The notes beneath the pieces are model-generated. The model was not told the origin of the DNA and searched no databases. It was given only the letters and a program-made list of their open reading frames with translations. A program made the translations under genes and the position numbers. This document shows positions 43,022-55,634 of a stretch of 64,000 nt of DNA, piece after piece. The stretch's first letter is position 1; each line of letters opens with the position of its first letter. The DNA comes from Carya illinoinensis (Eukaryota > Streptophyta > Magnoliopsida > Fagales > Juglandaceae): the NCBI RefSeq assembly GCF_018687715.1, contig NC_056758.1, positions 17,523,001-17,587,000 on the forward strand, given 5' to 3'.

Positions 43022-44180
43022 GATGTCAACAGATGTGAGTGGGTACAGTCGCAAACTACCCAAACAAACTACCTCCACATGCGAGTCAATAGGAGGGGTA
43101 GCCCCAGGCTAACCTAGCCTCCTCCACGAGGGAGAGCAAGTCCAACCCTAAGGTTGCTTTAAATTGACCTCATCCCCATCACAGCGGAGATATGGATGGC
43201 CCCTTGGCCCTCCATGACTAACCTTACCATGGGGTACCAAAAGGAGGGTGTAATGCCAAGAGGCTGCCCTATCCCTACCACGGTGGGAAGCTGGCAAGTC
43301 TCGAGTGTGCATGGATTAACCCTAGTCATGAGCGTCAAACAGCGGGAGTGGGTTCAATCAGGAACTGCCCGAACCTCCATTTGGGTCAACAGACATAACT
43401 AACCCCAGGTTAGACCGACCTCCCCTGCATAGGAGAGTGTGTATATTCCTGAGGCTGCCCGAACATTACCTCCTTTGGTCATGACGAGGAGTGGACAAGG
43501 CACTAGCTCGGTCCTAAATAACCTTCTCTACGATGTCAACGGATGGGAGAGGGTGCAGTCATAAACCAACCGAACAGACCACCTCCACATGTGGGTTAAC
43601 AGGCGGGGTAGCCTTGGGCCAACCTGCCCTCCCCGCAAGGGAGAGCCAGTCCAGCCCTAAGGTTGCTCGAAATTGACCCCATCCCAGTTGTGGCGAAGAG
43701 CGGATGGCCCCTAGACTTTTCGACTTACCATCCCGTGGGGTACCAAAGGGACGGGTGTAATGCCAAAGGACTGCTCGATCCCTCCCACAGTGGAGAGCGA
43801 CCTGTCCTTAATAGTCGACATATGGATTAACCCTCGTCATGAGCGTTGACCAATGGAAGTGAGTCCAGTCAGGGACTGCTTGAACAGACTACCTTCACAT
43901 GTGGGTCAACAGGTGGAACTAATCCCAGATTAGGCTGACCTCCCCTATGGAGGAGAGTGAGTCCAGCCCTGAGGCTACCATATCATTGCCCCATTCCGTC
44001 ATGACGAGAAGTGGACACGGCACCAACCTAGACCTAACTCCCATTTCCTGCGATGTCAGAGGATGGGGGTGGGTCTAGTCAGACAAACTGCCTGAATGAA
44101 ATTCCTCCGTGTGTGGGTCAACAGGCAGGATTGGCTCCAAGATATCCCGACCTCCCCTACGTTGGGAACCCATCCCATCA
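43022..44180 (+). repeat. Tandem array, about 515-bp units, in the Tat 3' region
   Basis: The word GATGTCA(A/G) starts units at 43022, 43532 and 44052 (periods 510 and 520). Each unit contains two related halves built around GGTCAACAGG and GGGAGAG/GGAGAGTG words. About 2.3 copies are present. Non-coding. Confidence 0.75.
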
Positions 44181-44295
44181 CGGCAAAAGGACGATGACCT
44201 CCTCAAAGGACTAAAGAGGAAGGTGTGGTTTGAGGCACCCCTACCTCTCCTTTGGTGGAGCGCAGGATAGTTCCAAGACTACCTGACTCAACCGC

Positions 44296-45195
44296 AGAAC
44301 CCAATGAGGTGCATATGATCGAACCTTCCCTAAGGCAACGCTTCTCAGCACAGAAAGCTCTCGTTAGGGAATGCTCCCCTGAGGGAATGACGAACCTCCC
44401 CTGAGGTGATACTTCCTGTAAGGGAATGAAGGAAGGCTCCCCTAAGAGAATTAACAAACCTCCCTAGAGAAAATGTACACGGAAATGCTCCCTTGAGGGA
44501 ATGAATAAACCTTCCCCAAGAAAATGCAGCTCATGCGGGAATGCTCTCGGGCATGGGAAAGCTCTCCTAAGGGAATGAATGAATGCTCTCCTAAGAAAAT
44601 GAACAAACTTCCCCTGAGGAAATGCACCTCAAGAGGGAATACTCCCCGGTGCAAGAATGCTCCCCTAAGAGAATGAACGAACCTCCCTCGAGGAAATGCT
44701 CCTCGTGTGGGAAAGCTCCCGTAAGGGAATGAATGAATGCTCACCTGAGGGAATGAACGAACCTCTCCTGAGGAAATGCATCTCGCGTGGGAATGTCCCA
44801 AGGCGCGGGAAAGCTCTCTGAGGGAATGAATGAACCTACCATGAGGAAATGCACCTTACACGTGAATGCTCCTAGACGCGAGAAAGCTCCCCTAAGGAAA
44901 TGAATGAAGGCTCCCTCGAGGGAATAAATGAACCTCCCTTAAGGAAATGAACCTCACGTGAGAATGCTCCCCTGAGAGAATGAACGAACCTCCCTGAGGA
45001 AATACACCTCACGCAGGAATGCTCTCAAGCGCGGGAAAGCTCCCTTAAGGGAATGAAGAAAGGCTCCCCTGAGGGAATGAACGAACCTCCCCTGAGGAAA
45101 TGCACCTCATGCAAGAATGCTTCCCTGCGTGAGAATGCTCACCGGCACGAGAAAGCTACCCTGAGGGAATGAATGAGCCTCCTCCGAGGAACCGA
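44296..45195 (+). repeat. Minisatellite array of GGGAATGAA/CTCCCCTGAGG units
   Basis: Dense repeats of GAATGCTCCCCTGAGGGAAT, GAACGAACCTCC and GAGGAAATGCACCTC(A/G)CG, combined into units of roughly 60 to 110 bases. It lies directly downstream of the 515-bp array. Apparent ORFs are by-products of the repeat. Confidence 0.75.
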
Positions 45196-47715
45196 ATGAG
45201 AGGATATGGTTTGAGTCACCCCTGCCCCTCCCTCAGTGGAATGCAAACAGTCGCAAGACTAATCTAAGCCCGCAAAGACCTTGATGTCCTACCACGTCAA
45301 ATCAACAAAAAAGGTTGGTAATTATCAAATAAAGTATACATATCTAGGTTCTAGTTTTGCAGAATGTACATGAAGGATTTGGGCGAGTTTGGTTTATGCG
45401 CCACTCGGCCCCTTCCGCAAAGCGCCAAGATCGACTAAGCCGTGTTGGTTCTACGTACTGGAGGGATTTATGCTGCAGTTGTGACTATTCGGCATGCTCA
45501 AGCAAAATGGGGGCCTTGCATACAAGATTGCAAGCCAGTTATACTATAAGGGGCCTCTCATATCACCAAGTGTAAAGAGTCAATTGTACTCGGCAGGCGG
45601 TCATCGGAAAGGTTATCAACTCTCCACGGTATCGACAAGCAGCTAGCACATTACTGCCCGTGAAAGGAATACATGACACAAGCAAGCAAGCATCACAAAG
45701 AAAGACATCAGAACAAGAAAACATTAAAAGAAGAGTATTTTATTCATCAACTACCAGAACAATTACAATGGAAGGGCTACAGCATAATAACAAGAAACCA
45801 TACAAAAAGAAAAAAACGTCAAAAATAGCTCAAAAATCCAATTCGGACCCGGTGGGCTACGGCACCATCGGAAGTAGGACTCAACGAGGTACGGTACCAT
45901 CGGCAGAAAAAGGCAGTGACTCCTGGGTTTCAACCTACAACTCTAGAGAGGCAACATCTTAGAACTATGAAGGGGAAGCAGGATAGGAATCAGCTCGAAG
46001 GAGGAGAGCTCGATCAACTCGAACTCCCTGGACTCCCCCAGAACGCTATGCGACAAAGGGTTGGGGTAGGAGAAAATGCCCCCAACAATCTCTGTGATGG
46101 CCCCCAGGGACACAAACTCCCCTCTCTACCTCTCCAAGGCCTAGAGGGGAGGTGCCCCTAACTGTGTATCCCCAGGATGTTGGAAGCCTCATTCTCCCTA
46201 GGTACAGGAGCAAACCAGGATGTAATGACGAACCGTGAACTACACGAGGGGTCCTGAGATAGAGAACTGCACTGAACAACCCCGTTGTGGGGGTGAGGGC
46301 ATGCCTTCTTTTCAAAGCACCTCCTGGTAATGAGGAGTGGAATGATTTTTGAAAGATCGTCCGTAGGTGGTTCAGAGGAACTGCAACACACATATCACCG
46401 CAAAGGCCCACCGCGAGATCCAGCCCTAAATGCCATCGAAGCCAGGAATAACCAACTTAGACAGAAAAGGTAGACAGAGCTTTAGAGCGCTTGAAGAACA
46501 GAAAAGGAGGTTAGTAATAAATGACAAAGGTAGAAAGGACTATATATAGATGTGGAACGACAGCTCGTTTCCTGAGGTTCAGAAAACCTGCATGCTCTAG
46601 GGATCCATCAAAATTAACGTGAATCTCGTGAAAAATCCCGCACTGATCCCATGGCAAGTATGGAAAGATGTGACCCGACACCACAAACGAGCTATGGCTA
46701 GCTACTGCGCTTTGAATAACCAATTGTATGAGGCCCTTTCAGATCCACGAATGCTTAACTGTACCCTTGGAAACATGCCAATGCATGCACGTCACCCTCA
46801 AGCAGAGGGAGCTAACACAACTCATCTCCTGTCACATCCCGTGTAAGGCGCGCCGCTCGACCCATTGTAGTATGAGACATGTGAGTAGAAACAGAAAAGA
46901 ATACCAAATTACAAAGACCAAAAGCTTTACAAGTGTCTATAAATAAAGAAAGAAGATAACAAAGTTGAAAGCCCCTCAGCCGGCTCATGGCTCCTCCTTC
47001 GACTCGACGGAGTCCACCTCTGGAGACGTGGTGCCTTTGGCGTAGCCGAGAACGCACTGGGGATCAAGTCCACCCCAATCTGAGCTTCAACCTCCAAAAC
47101 AGCAAGACCCAAGGTCAAGAACTCAACATCTAGCGAGAGCAAGTCACACCCAGGGTTTGTCAGTAAATACACCCTCAGTGCCTCCCTATCGGAGAGGAAC
47201 CTGTGACGCCAGTCTCATCCCTAACCTGACACACCCATGACAACTTCTGCTGCTATTGCCTAAAAACAAATCTCAATTCCTCCCTGTCAGTCCTTATAGC
47301 CTTGAGGATCTTTATTCTCTCCGAGAGAGTCTGGCTAACCTTCAAGAACTTATCTTAAGCATGCATATGGGAAAACTCTGCGAAATCGCATCTCCTAGAA
47401 AGAGAGAGATGTAGGGCTCAGAGTTCCTCGAGCTTCTCTATCCTGCTATTGAGCATCCTCTCCAAGGTTTCCTGTGCCTCTGACTCATGCTTCAGGTCAT
47501 GATGGCACATGGCTACCTCCTCATGGAACCTCCAAAAGTCAAACTCCACATAACGTAGGCTTTCCCGCAAGTTTGTAATGGAACCCGTTAGCTCCTCGGG
47601 AAGCTCCACCTCGACTACGGCTAGCAGGGGGCCGTAGGGGCTACAGGGCAGATCCCATGGTCCCCAAGGCCTAACCTCACCCAATCATCCACCGTCAGGA
47701 TTAGTGGCTGGTCAG
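45196..47715 (-). other. Tat 3' region, non-coding or degraded antisense ORF
   Basis: No conserved domain is found on the plus strand. On the minus strand 47684-47418 encodes an acidic, heptad-like segment (EELTGSITNLRESLRYVEF...LERMLNSRIEKLEEL) that could be a coiled coil; shorter pieces follow at 47172-46927 and 46411-46046. It is continuous with 53760-55634 once the nested element is removed. Tat-group elements are known to carry an antisense ORF downstream of pol, and this would be its remnant. Confidence is low because stops are frequent. Confidence 0.35.
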
Positions 47716-47722
47716 CAACCTG

Positions 47723-48816
47723 TGTGATATCCCCTTTTTACGTGTATTTTCACTAAAAGAGTGTTTTTAATTTAATTAATATAGTTGTTATTTTATTTTA
47801 AATTATTGTATTTTAAATTGATTTTATTTTATTTGATGTGGTGTTTAATTTATTTTAGTCGTTTTACAACTTTTAAAATCATTTTCGGCAGATCAGTTTT
47901 CGGACACCGGATGTGAGGATTGGACATCATTTCTTTTCCTCATCTTTTCTTTTTCTTTTCTCTTTTTCTTTTTCCCTTTTTCCTTTTCTTTTTCCTTTCT
48001 TTCTTTTCTTTTTTCTTCTTTTTCTTTCTTCTTTCTTCCTTCTCTCCCGCTCGCACGGCCTCCCTCTCCCTCAACAGTTCAGTCCAAGCTCCCAGCCGGT
48101 GCCACCTCCAACCGCCGTGACCCACCTCCACCTCTGGCATATCCCTCCCACACCAGCGAGCCCTACTACACCGGTGGTGTGCTACGCCAATCACCCACTC
48201 TCTCTCTCTTTTCTCCTCCAAACAAATGGGTCTCCAAGCCTTTTTCTCCTGTTTGAGCCACCATACACGGCCAAATCAGCCACCAAGCACCACCATTGGA
48301 TTCACCACATCAAGAGCTTCCTCCCCATGTCTTTCTTTTCCCCTAACTCTCTCTTTTTCTCCGATGGGTCTCCATAGCTAGAGTTTCGGTTGCACCACCG
48401 TACGCCGCCGTACACGGCCACCAATGGTGTTTCACCACCACCATCTTGTTCCTCTCATCACCATGACCTTCCCCAAGAAATTTCATGACCAACGGAGTTG
48501 TGTATAGCCCTCACTCTCCCTCACTCTCCAAAGTTGAAATTAGCTTCAAGTGTCTGATCTGCCACCGCGCACGTGGCCCACGGCCAAAGTTCACTTCTAT
48601 TAGCTTCATAAACATCCCTAGATAATTCTCTATCAATTTTTTGTCTTAGTTTATCCCTGTTCGAAAGTGGGTAATTTACTACCCACAGCCAAAGTGTAAA
48701 AGACACTTGTTGCATGTACCCACATTTGGCACTGGCGGTAGGGTGGTGACCCGTGTTATCATCATCCCGATGTCTCGATTTTCACGTGTCCGTACATGAG
48801 ATTTGGAGGTGTCACA
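47723..48816 (+). repeat. 5' LTR of the non-autonomous element, with a 1-kb internal deletion
   Basis: Matches the first 970 or so bases and last 120 or so bases of the 3' LTR. The joint near 48704-48710 (GTGTAAAAGACACTTGTTGC) skips what is 52600-53640 in the partner, including the acidic frame and the 66-bp repeats. Confidence 0.85.
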
Positions 48817-48819
48817 GGA

Positions 48820-48830
48820 GGTATCAGAGC
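48820..48830 (+). other. Primer-binding site
   Basis: GGTATCAGAGC four bases after the LTR end, preceded by A instead of T relative to the family site. Confidence 0.85.
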
Positions 48831-51626
48831 GGTTTGGTTGTGGGTAAAACCACATTTCCCGTAGGTGTAGTATTAGAAAGTTTTAAAGTTGCGATTTGAA
48901 ATTTATTTTAAGTAAAGTTGCTAATTGATCTGTTTTATTTTATTTGAATTTATTTGAGCTAGTTTGCTTGTATTTATTTATTTAGTTATGTTATTGCTTG
49001 CTGGTTTCTTTTTGTTTCTTGTTTTTTGGTTTGGTTTTGGTTTTTGCTTTTATGTTGTTGGTTTTATTTGTTTTCTTAAAGGGGTCGAAGGTTGTGTTGT
49101 GGCCGGAAGGCAGTATAATCGAGGATACTATTATTAGGCATGAACGTTTAGTGTAGTAGGCTTGAAATTTTTTAGCGATGTGGTTTGCTTGTATGATGTT
49201 GAGGTCTGAAGGGAATGTCATGGTTTAAGCAATCTTTGTAAGGGGGAACTCACGTAGTAATGAGGAGAGAAATTAGCTTTAAGTCGCTTAAGATGATTGA
49301 GGCCAAGGTTTTGTAGAATTTATGTAACAAGGCTATAAGATAGGAGAGTGTACGTTCAACGAACTTTAAGGATATGTTAAGGGAATTTTATTTAAGGTTT
49401 GGGGCCTTATAGATGTTAGGAAGATAAGTTTATGGTAATTAAGGTGTTAAGTTCGACAAGCTTTGGGGGAAAATAATTAAATTTCGAGTTTTAGATTTCG
49501 TGATTCGGATGAGTAATTTGGTAGCAATTGGGGTTTTAGATTTTGCAAGCTTTTAAGATGAATGTTTTGGATTAAAGCCATCAATCTTGAGAATTTCATA
49601 AAATGATTTACTATCCATTAATGTTTTAGAATTTGAAAGATTTGGGAGTCAATTTTTCTATTATGGGATGTAAGTTCATTGATTTTAGAAGTTTCAGAAG
49701 ATAATTCTTAATTGATTTAAGGTTTTAGAATTGCAAAGTCGAAGGACTGATTTATAATAAGAATTGAGTTCTTAGTTTTACAGACTTAGTGTTGGAGCTT
49801 GATCTACTCTAGTGAGTGATTACTTTGTAACCATTAAAATGGGGTTGATTAGAGTTGAGTTATTGATATGAAATTTTTTTTTTCTAGAGTAGATTTCTTT
49901 GAGGATTGGAGGTAATGATCTAGTTCGTGTATTTCTTTGAGGATTGAAGATATCAAGCTAGTTTAGAAAATAATTATTGTTAACTCGAGGTTGTAGTAGC
50001 AGATTTTAGGAAATGATTTTATCGATTCGAAAGATATAGGTCCATCAGGGTGTTGGAAATAGTAGATTTTGTGTTGGTATTGAATACGATTGAATTTGAG
50101 GCTATATGATCCGTAGACTTTTGGGAATGGATCACTTGTACGTTTGAATGATTTTTGGTGTTGGCTAAGAGTGCATGAGATCGATGAGTAGTAATGGTAA
50201 GTGTGTATGGATTTCGGGGAGTGCTAGTCCTAACCTCATCTATTTTTGGCTTGGTAGCAGTTGAAGAGGAATCTGTGTGATAATATTAAATTCAAGAGAT
50301 TTTGGCTTTGAGTTGTTTGATAAGTTGAACGAAATGTGCAGTTGAAGCGGGTTACCCATTGGGATGATGGTTTGAAACAACTGTTGTGATTATCTTGAGA
50401 ATTAATTGCGACTTGAAGTCATAGGAACTTAAATTTGTGAAGCTATACTTTTCTCTGGAGATCAAGTATCCAGTTGGGAGAATTAGGGATATTGTTATTT
50501 AACTTGAAAAGAGATTGTTAGGTCACCATGTGTGGTGTATGAAGTAATAAATCTTGGAAGTTGAAACTTATGCATCAACGGTGGGTAGTATAATCATATG
50601 TATGAAGTAATAAAGCATTAGGATCCATGAGTGTTGTTTAATAGTTTTGATGGATTGAAGATTTAAACAGTATGGCATGTCTTGAGATTTTATTTGTGGA
50701 GTGCTATTGAAGGAATTAGATGTGCTAAAACTAGAGTTTTTGAGAGTACGAGTAGGTGGGTGAGTTGCCAAGAGCGTTTCGATTATGTCTAGGTGAAGTC
50801 AATGTTAGTTTATAGTGAGTTAGTTATTGCAAGCTTAGATGTTATTCAAAATATCGGTAATGAGCTTGAAGTGTCGGATATCGGATAGAAGTTATAGGCT
50901 CTCGTTGGTTGGCCGGGAATGACTTGGGCCTTTTGAATATGTTCTTTATCTTTAAAAGAGATAGGTGTATTTTGGGGTGATGTTATGTGTTTTCAATTTG
51001 GGGCCTGGAGGTTAATTAGTACTGATTTCTGTCATCAATCAATGGATGTATTTTGCGGAATGTTGATTTTTTGATTGGGGCAACGATGGCCAACTGAGGA
51101 ATGAGTGGAGATTTGTGATTTTTGGAGGTATATTATTTTCTATGGAAATGTGATAAAGGTTTTCTTGTGGTTAGGTGTGGATTGAGCTTGTACTTGATGA
51201 TGTTAATTTATGAGGATATAACCTTTATGTATTTTGGTAAGTTATCAGAGTGCGTGCGAAAGCATGATTTTTTTTTTTTTTTTTTGGAGATACTTAAAAA
51301 TTCAAATTTTGTATTGATTTTGAGGAATTAGTAGTGATTCAAAGTTTTAATGGGGGGTTGTGCAAATTTTGTTTATTGATGGTTAATTTTGGAAGTGGCT
51401 TTTAGGTTACCAAAGTTGAAATAAGATGAAAGTTTGGAAGGTAAAGCAGAGACGTTGTTGATATTAGCATTTTATGGCGTGAAGATAATAACTATTGGAG
51501 TTTGTTGGGAGTTGTTGATGATATGTATTTCTCAATTATGTTCGGAGTTGTATCCTGCATCTTATTTTGGCGCTGATGTTTGATCTTGCAAATTTCAAAG
51601 ACAAAATTTGTTTTAAGGAGGGAGGA
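48831..51626 (+). other. Non-coding internal region of the non-autonomous element
   Basis: The first 250 bases are the T-rich leader shared with the autonomous element, up to the point where its gag would start (GGGGTCGAAGGTTGTG). After that the sequence is G/T-rich, AG/GT-biased and without ORFs. Loosely repeated words such as GGTTTTAGAATT and TTTCTTTGAGGATTG recur every 40 to 85 bases (49480-49960). No similarity to gag or pol is recognised, so the segment seems to replace rather than be a decayed form of them. Confidence 0.6.
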
Positions 51627-53756
51627 TGTGATATCTTGTTTTTACGTGTATTTTCACTGAATGAGTGTTTTTAATTTAATTAATATAGTAGTTCTTTTAT
51701 TTTAAATTATTGTATTTTAAATTGATTTTATTTTATTTGATGTGGTGTTTAATTTATTTTAGTCGTTTTACGGCTTTTAAAATCGTTTTCGGCGGATCAG
51801 TTTTTGGACTCCGAATGTGAGGATTGGATCTCATTTCTTTTCCTCATCTTTTCTTTCTCTTTTCTCTTTTTCATTTTTCCTTTTTCCTTTTCTTTTTCTT
51901 TTCTTTCTTTTCTTTTTTCTTCTTTTTTCTTTCTGCTTTCTTCCTTCTCTCCCGCTCGCACGGCCTCCCTCTCCCTCAACCGTTCGGTCCAAGTTCCCAG
52001 CCGACGCCACCTCCAGCCGCCTTGACCCACCTCCACCTCCGGCATGTCCCTCCCACACCCGCGAGTCCTACTGCACCGGTGGTGTGCTACGCCGACCACC
52101 CATTCTCTCTCTTTTCTCCTCCAAATAAATGGGTCTTCAAGCCTTTTTCCCCTCTTTGAGCCACCATATAGGGCCAAATCAGCCACCAAGCACCACCATT
52201 GGATTCACCACATCAAGAGCTTCCTCCCCATGTCTTTCTTTTCCCCTAACTCTCTCTTTTTCTCCGATGGGTCTCCATAGCTAGAGTTTTGGTTGCACCA
52301 CCGTACGCCACCGTACACGGCCACCCATGGTGTTTTACCACCACCATCTTGTTCCTCTGATTACCATGACCTTCCCTAAGAAATTTCATGACCAACGGAG
52401 TTGTGTATAGCCCTCACTCTCCCACACTCTCCAAAGCCGAAATTAGCTTCAAGTGTCCGATCCGCCACCGTGCGCCGCCACCCACGGCCAAAGTTCACTT
52501 CCATTAGCTTCATAAACATTCCTAGACCATTCCCTATCAATTTTGTGTCTTGGTTTGTCCCCGTTCGAAAGTGGGTAATTTACTACTCACGGCCACAATG
52601 TAAAATTCACTGTTATATTACTTTTCCTCCGTCGTTTGCAACGTCATAAGCTTTCAAAAAATACCTTATAGTACTGTAAGTATTTTCCAAACTCTACATT
52701 TAGATTTAAATATATTTCGCTCTTACAATAATTATTTGTTGGATTGGTTGGTTGATTCCAGACTGAGTCCAAGGAGTTCGGGAGTCGGATGGATTGAGGA
52801 CGGAGTTGTTTGGTTAATGTTGATATTTGTTTGAGATATTTGTGTCTTGATGATTGCATGTATAGTGCACGCATGTTCATGTTTAAAAAAGGAAAAACTG
52901 GATTTTCGTGTAGTTGCATGCAAGTACATGTGTTTGTAAAATGAAATTGGGCTTGTAAGTGAGAAATGATTTATGGTATATGTGAACGGTTGGACTGACT
53001 GGTTCAAGTCAGAGGCACGTGTAGGGATAGTGGTAAGCAGGGACGGTGGTAGAATCCCGCCTGTGATTCCCGCCTACGGTGCACGTGTAGGGATGGTGGT
53101 AAACAGGGAAGGTGGTAGAATCTCGCCTGTGATTCCTGCCTACGGTGTACGAGCAGGGATGGTGGTGAGCAGGGATGGTGGTAGAGTCCCGCCTGCGATT
53201 CCGGCCTACAGTGCTCTGATGGTCTGATTTTTGGGCCATTATCGGGGATAATGGCGAGGTTATGTTTTGGACCAAAATGGAAATTTTGGCATGTGTGGAA
53301 AAATATGGTTTTACGGGTTATGTGCATTGACATTCTTTCATGCATATTGTTTGATATTATTATATTTTTATCTAGTGGTGTTTGGATCTTACTTACCTGC
53401 GGCACCATTTTTGGTACCGTAGATTTTGATGCAGAAATCGAGGAGGAGGAGGAGGCTGAGCCCGAGGATGCGGCTCCGCCGGAGTTTTGAGTTGGAGTTT
53501 ATGCCTTGTGGTTGGTTTTAAAACATATTTGTGGCTTGTAATATTTTATTATGTATGTTTTGAACGGCTTTGTATTAAATATAGAAAAATTCTAGTACTT
53601 AGTTATATGATTCTGTTTATCCGCTGCGTGTTTTCTGTTGTACACTTGTTGCATGTACACACACTTGGCACTTGGCAATAGGGTGGTAATCCGTGTTGTC
53701 ATCATACCAACGTCTCGATTTCCACGTGTCCATACGTGGAATTTGGGGGCGTCACA
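51627..53756 (+). repeat. 3' LTR of the non-autonomous element
   Basis: 2130 bases. Has the family polypyrimidine tract (about 51845-51950), three 66-bp tandem repeats (53014-53213) where other family LTRs have the GCTTGGCTACGAACG duplication, and the acidic frame (about 53425-53490). Confidence 0.88.
53014..53213 (+). repeat. Three 66-bp tandem repeats inside the LTR
   Basis: Each unit runs from GCACGTGTAGGGATGGTGGT through GGTGGTAGAATC to CCGCCTACGGT. The three copies differ by a few bases each. Confidence 0.85.
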
Positions 53757-53759
53757 ACC

Positions 53760-55634
53760 CTTCATAAAAGCATCCAATAAAACCGTGAGAAATGTACTAA
53801 TACTCCATAATGGAAAGGTCTACGCCCCAAAGGCCAATATGAACAAGAACACTCAAGGTGCCTGCCGAAAGGGGCGATAGTCGGGGGCCCCTCCCCGACC
53901 CGACAAAACCCAAGAAATGTGGCCCTGGGAAACACAAGAAAACAAAAAGGCTAGGCACCTTCCCCCTGGAGAGAGCAGGGCAGAATCCCCCATGATGGAG
54001 GGAGACATGAGAAGGGCATGCAAGGCAACGCTTGAAGGGCCTGCATCTACAGAGGGAGGGGACGCCAGTGCGATGAAGAGGATGCAAACTTCCCAAACAT
54101 CAAGGAGGAAGAAAGCAATCTCCCCGAGCTTAGAAGCACAGCAATTCCCCTTCCACCACCTCGGGAATAGGGCCTTTGAGTAGAAACCCCTGCAAAAGAT
54201 TGGCCAGGAAATGAGGGAGCATCTTCATCTGAGTCCAACGAGATCTGCAGTGGCTTCTTCCCCTTCCCCTCCATTAGGCCCCAACAGGATCGAGGACCCC
54301 ACCCAATGCAAAGCCGCATGCTCAAGAAGATACTACTACAGGCTACCCTTGCTCAACAAAGCATTGGACCAGGTTTCTTCTGGGTGGGCGGCGACTCGGT
54401 ACCACACAATCCTGATACGGTGAATCTCCTTTGGCATCGCCAGTGACTTCGAGAATTCTCCCTTGGGAACTACACCCTAGTTTGCTCGGATGAGATAGCT
54501 CTATTCTGAAGATTTCCCCGAGGGATATTCCCACCCGATGCGAGAAACGAAGAAAAAGTTCTTGGAACCCGACGCTCTCTTGTCATATTGCTGCTCTAGG
54601 CGAACTAGTGGATAGATAGGATTGAAACTGCAAATGTTTCCCCTAAACTACAGATGTTTCGCCTCCTCTTTAGTACTTAGTAAGTGAGGAAGAACTCCTG
54701 ACCCCTAAGGTCGAGCCAAGTGTCACAAGCCTCTTCCAGGGCCCATAGCCAAATCATGTAGTAACCTACCAGAATTCTCCATACGTTAGGAAGGAATTAG
54801 ATAGGCGCAGCACCAACCATGTCCAGCACATCGCACACTGGGAGACAAAATAGCAACTAAAGGCCATCAAGGAACATGGAAGGAAATAGTGCCACCTTGT
54901 AAGCGAAACCCTTGGGGTCTACAACCCTCTCATCCAATCAGGGAATGTCGAGGATTGTGCACTCCAGTATGTCGAACGCCAACCTTAAGGCTTTAAGATT
55001 GGAGGGAACCACTGATGAGCACCACGAGGACCCCGCAAACCCTTGACTATCTGTGAGAACTCCAATGGACCCTACCCTTGGGGGCAAACTGGGCAAAGTA
55101 AGAGACCCCCCTGACCTTATGATCCCCTGAGCTCTTTAGAGCAAGATGAGCGGATTTTTTGGGAGCCATGGAAGAACGATGAGGACAAAGGCCAGTGTCT
55201 TGAGCGATAAATAGGGCAATGTGGAGAGTCTGGGAGCGATAAGCATCCGACCCATTCAACAGCAGCTATGTAGGGCCCTAAGGGATGGTTCGTATGACCA
55301 AGCATAGGGGCACATATCCGCCTAATCCTGACGAATTCCAAGTGACAGAGGGGAAATGTGGTAAGAACTGCTTCAAACCACCCGTGCACACTAAACGAAT
55401 GGGGTCTCGGCATGTACAAGAAAAGAGCTATCTAGACGTTCCATTATAGGGGTAGGCGAACTACCAGCCCGTCCACTCACAGGTTCGGCCACATGAGGGA
55501 CCCAACACAACTAATTTCAAGTACTCGACAGCAAGGGAGTGGGAGCGACCCTAGCCAGTTTGTGCCAGGAGCCAGGAAGGCAAGGGCCATTGGAATTCCT
55601 ATCAAAATCTTCCGATAGGAATTGGCAGGATAAC
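53760..55634 (-). pseudogene. Remnant of the Tat antisense ORF
   Basis: On the minus strand a candidate start near 55168 (MAPKKSAHLALKSSGD) is followed, with many stops and frame changes, by segments such as WGVVPKGEFSKSLAMPKEI (about 54480-54430) and a Ser/acidic stretch ISLDSDEDAPS (about 54235). It runs away from the following LTR towards pol, the arrangement known for the antisense ORF of Tat elements. I do not recognise a catalytic domain; a 'putative gypsy-type transposon' domain is possible. Confidence 0.35.

Larger units (their letters stand above)
47721..53756 (+). mobile_element. Non-autonomous chromovirus derivative (LARD-like) of the Tekay family
   Basis: Flanked by LTRs (47723-48816 and 51627-53756) that begin TGTGATATC and end (T/C)GTCACA and match the Tekay-like LTRs above. 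It keeps the tRNA-iMet primer site, the same T-rich leader and the same pre-LTR sequence (GATCTTGCAAATTTC near 51583 and 29083), but 2.8 kb of internal sequence shows no gag or pol. A 5-bp duplication CAACC can be read at 47716-47720 and 53755-53759, if the ends are set at TGTG and GTCA. It could only have moved with proteins from an autonomous relative. Confidence 0.85.

Noticed and set aside
44203..44801. Minus-strand ORFs with repeated RGAFPRGRFVHS-like words
   Set aside because: They are translation of the minisatellite array and have no independent coding evidence.
43022..45195. Possible CRISPR-like or regularly spaced repeat array
   Set aside because: Repeats are adjacent or nested without unique spacers of constant length, in a eukaryotic retroelement 3' region.
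45660..45962. 100-codon Lys/Ser-rich plus-strand ORF
   Set aside because: Low complexity, no conserved motif, situated in the non-coding 3' region of the Tat element.
47721..53756. Treating the Tekay-like LTR pair here as an autonomous element with hidden pol
   Set aside because: No protease, RT, RNase H or integrase motif was found in any frame between the LTRs.
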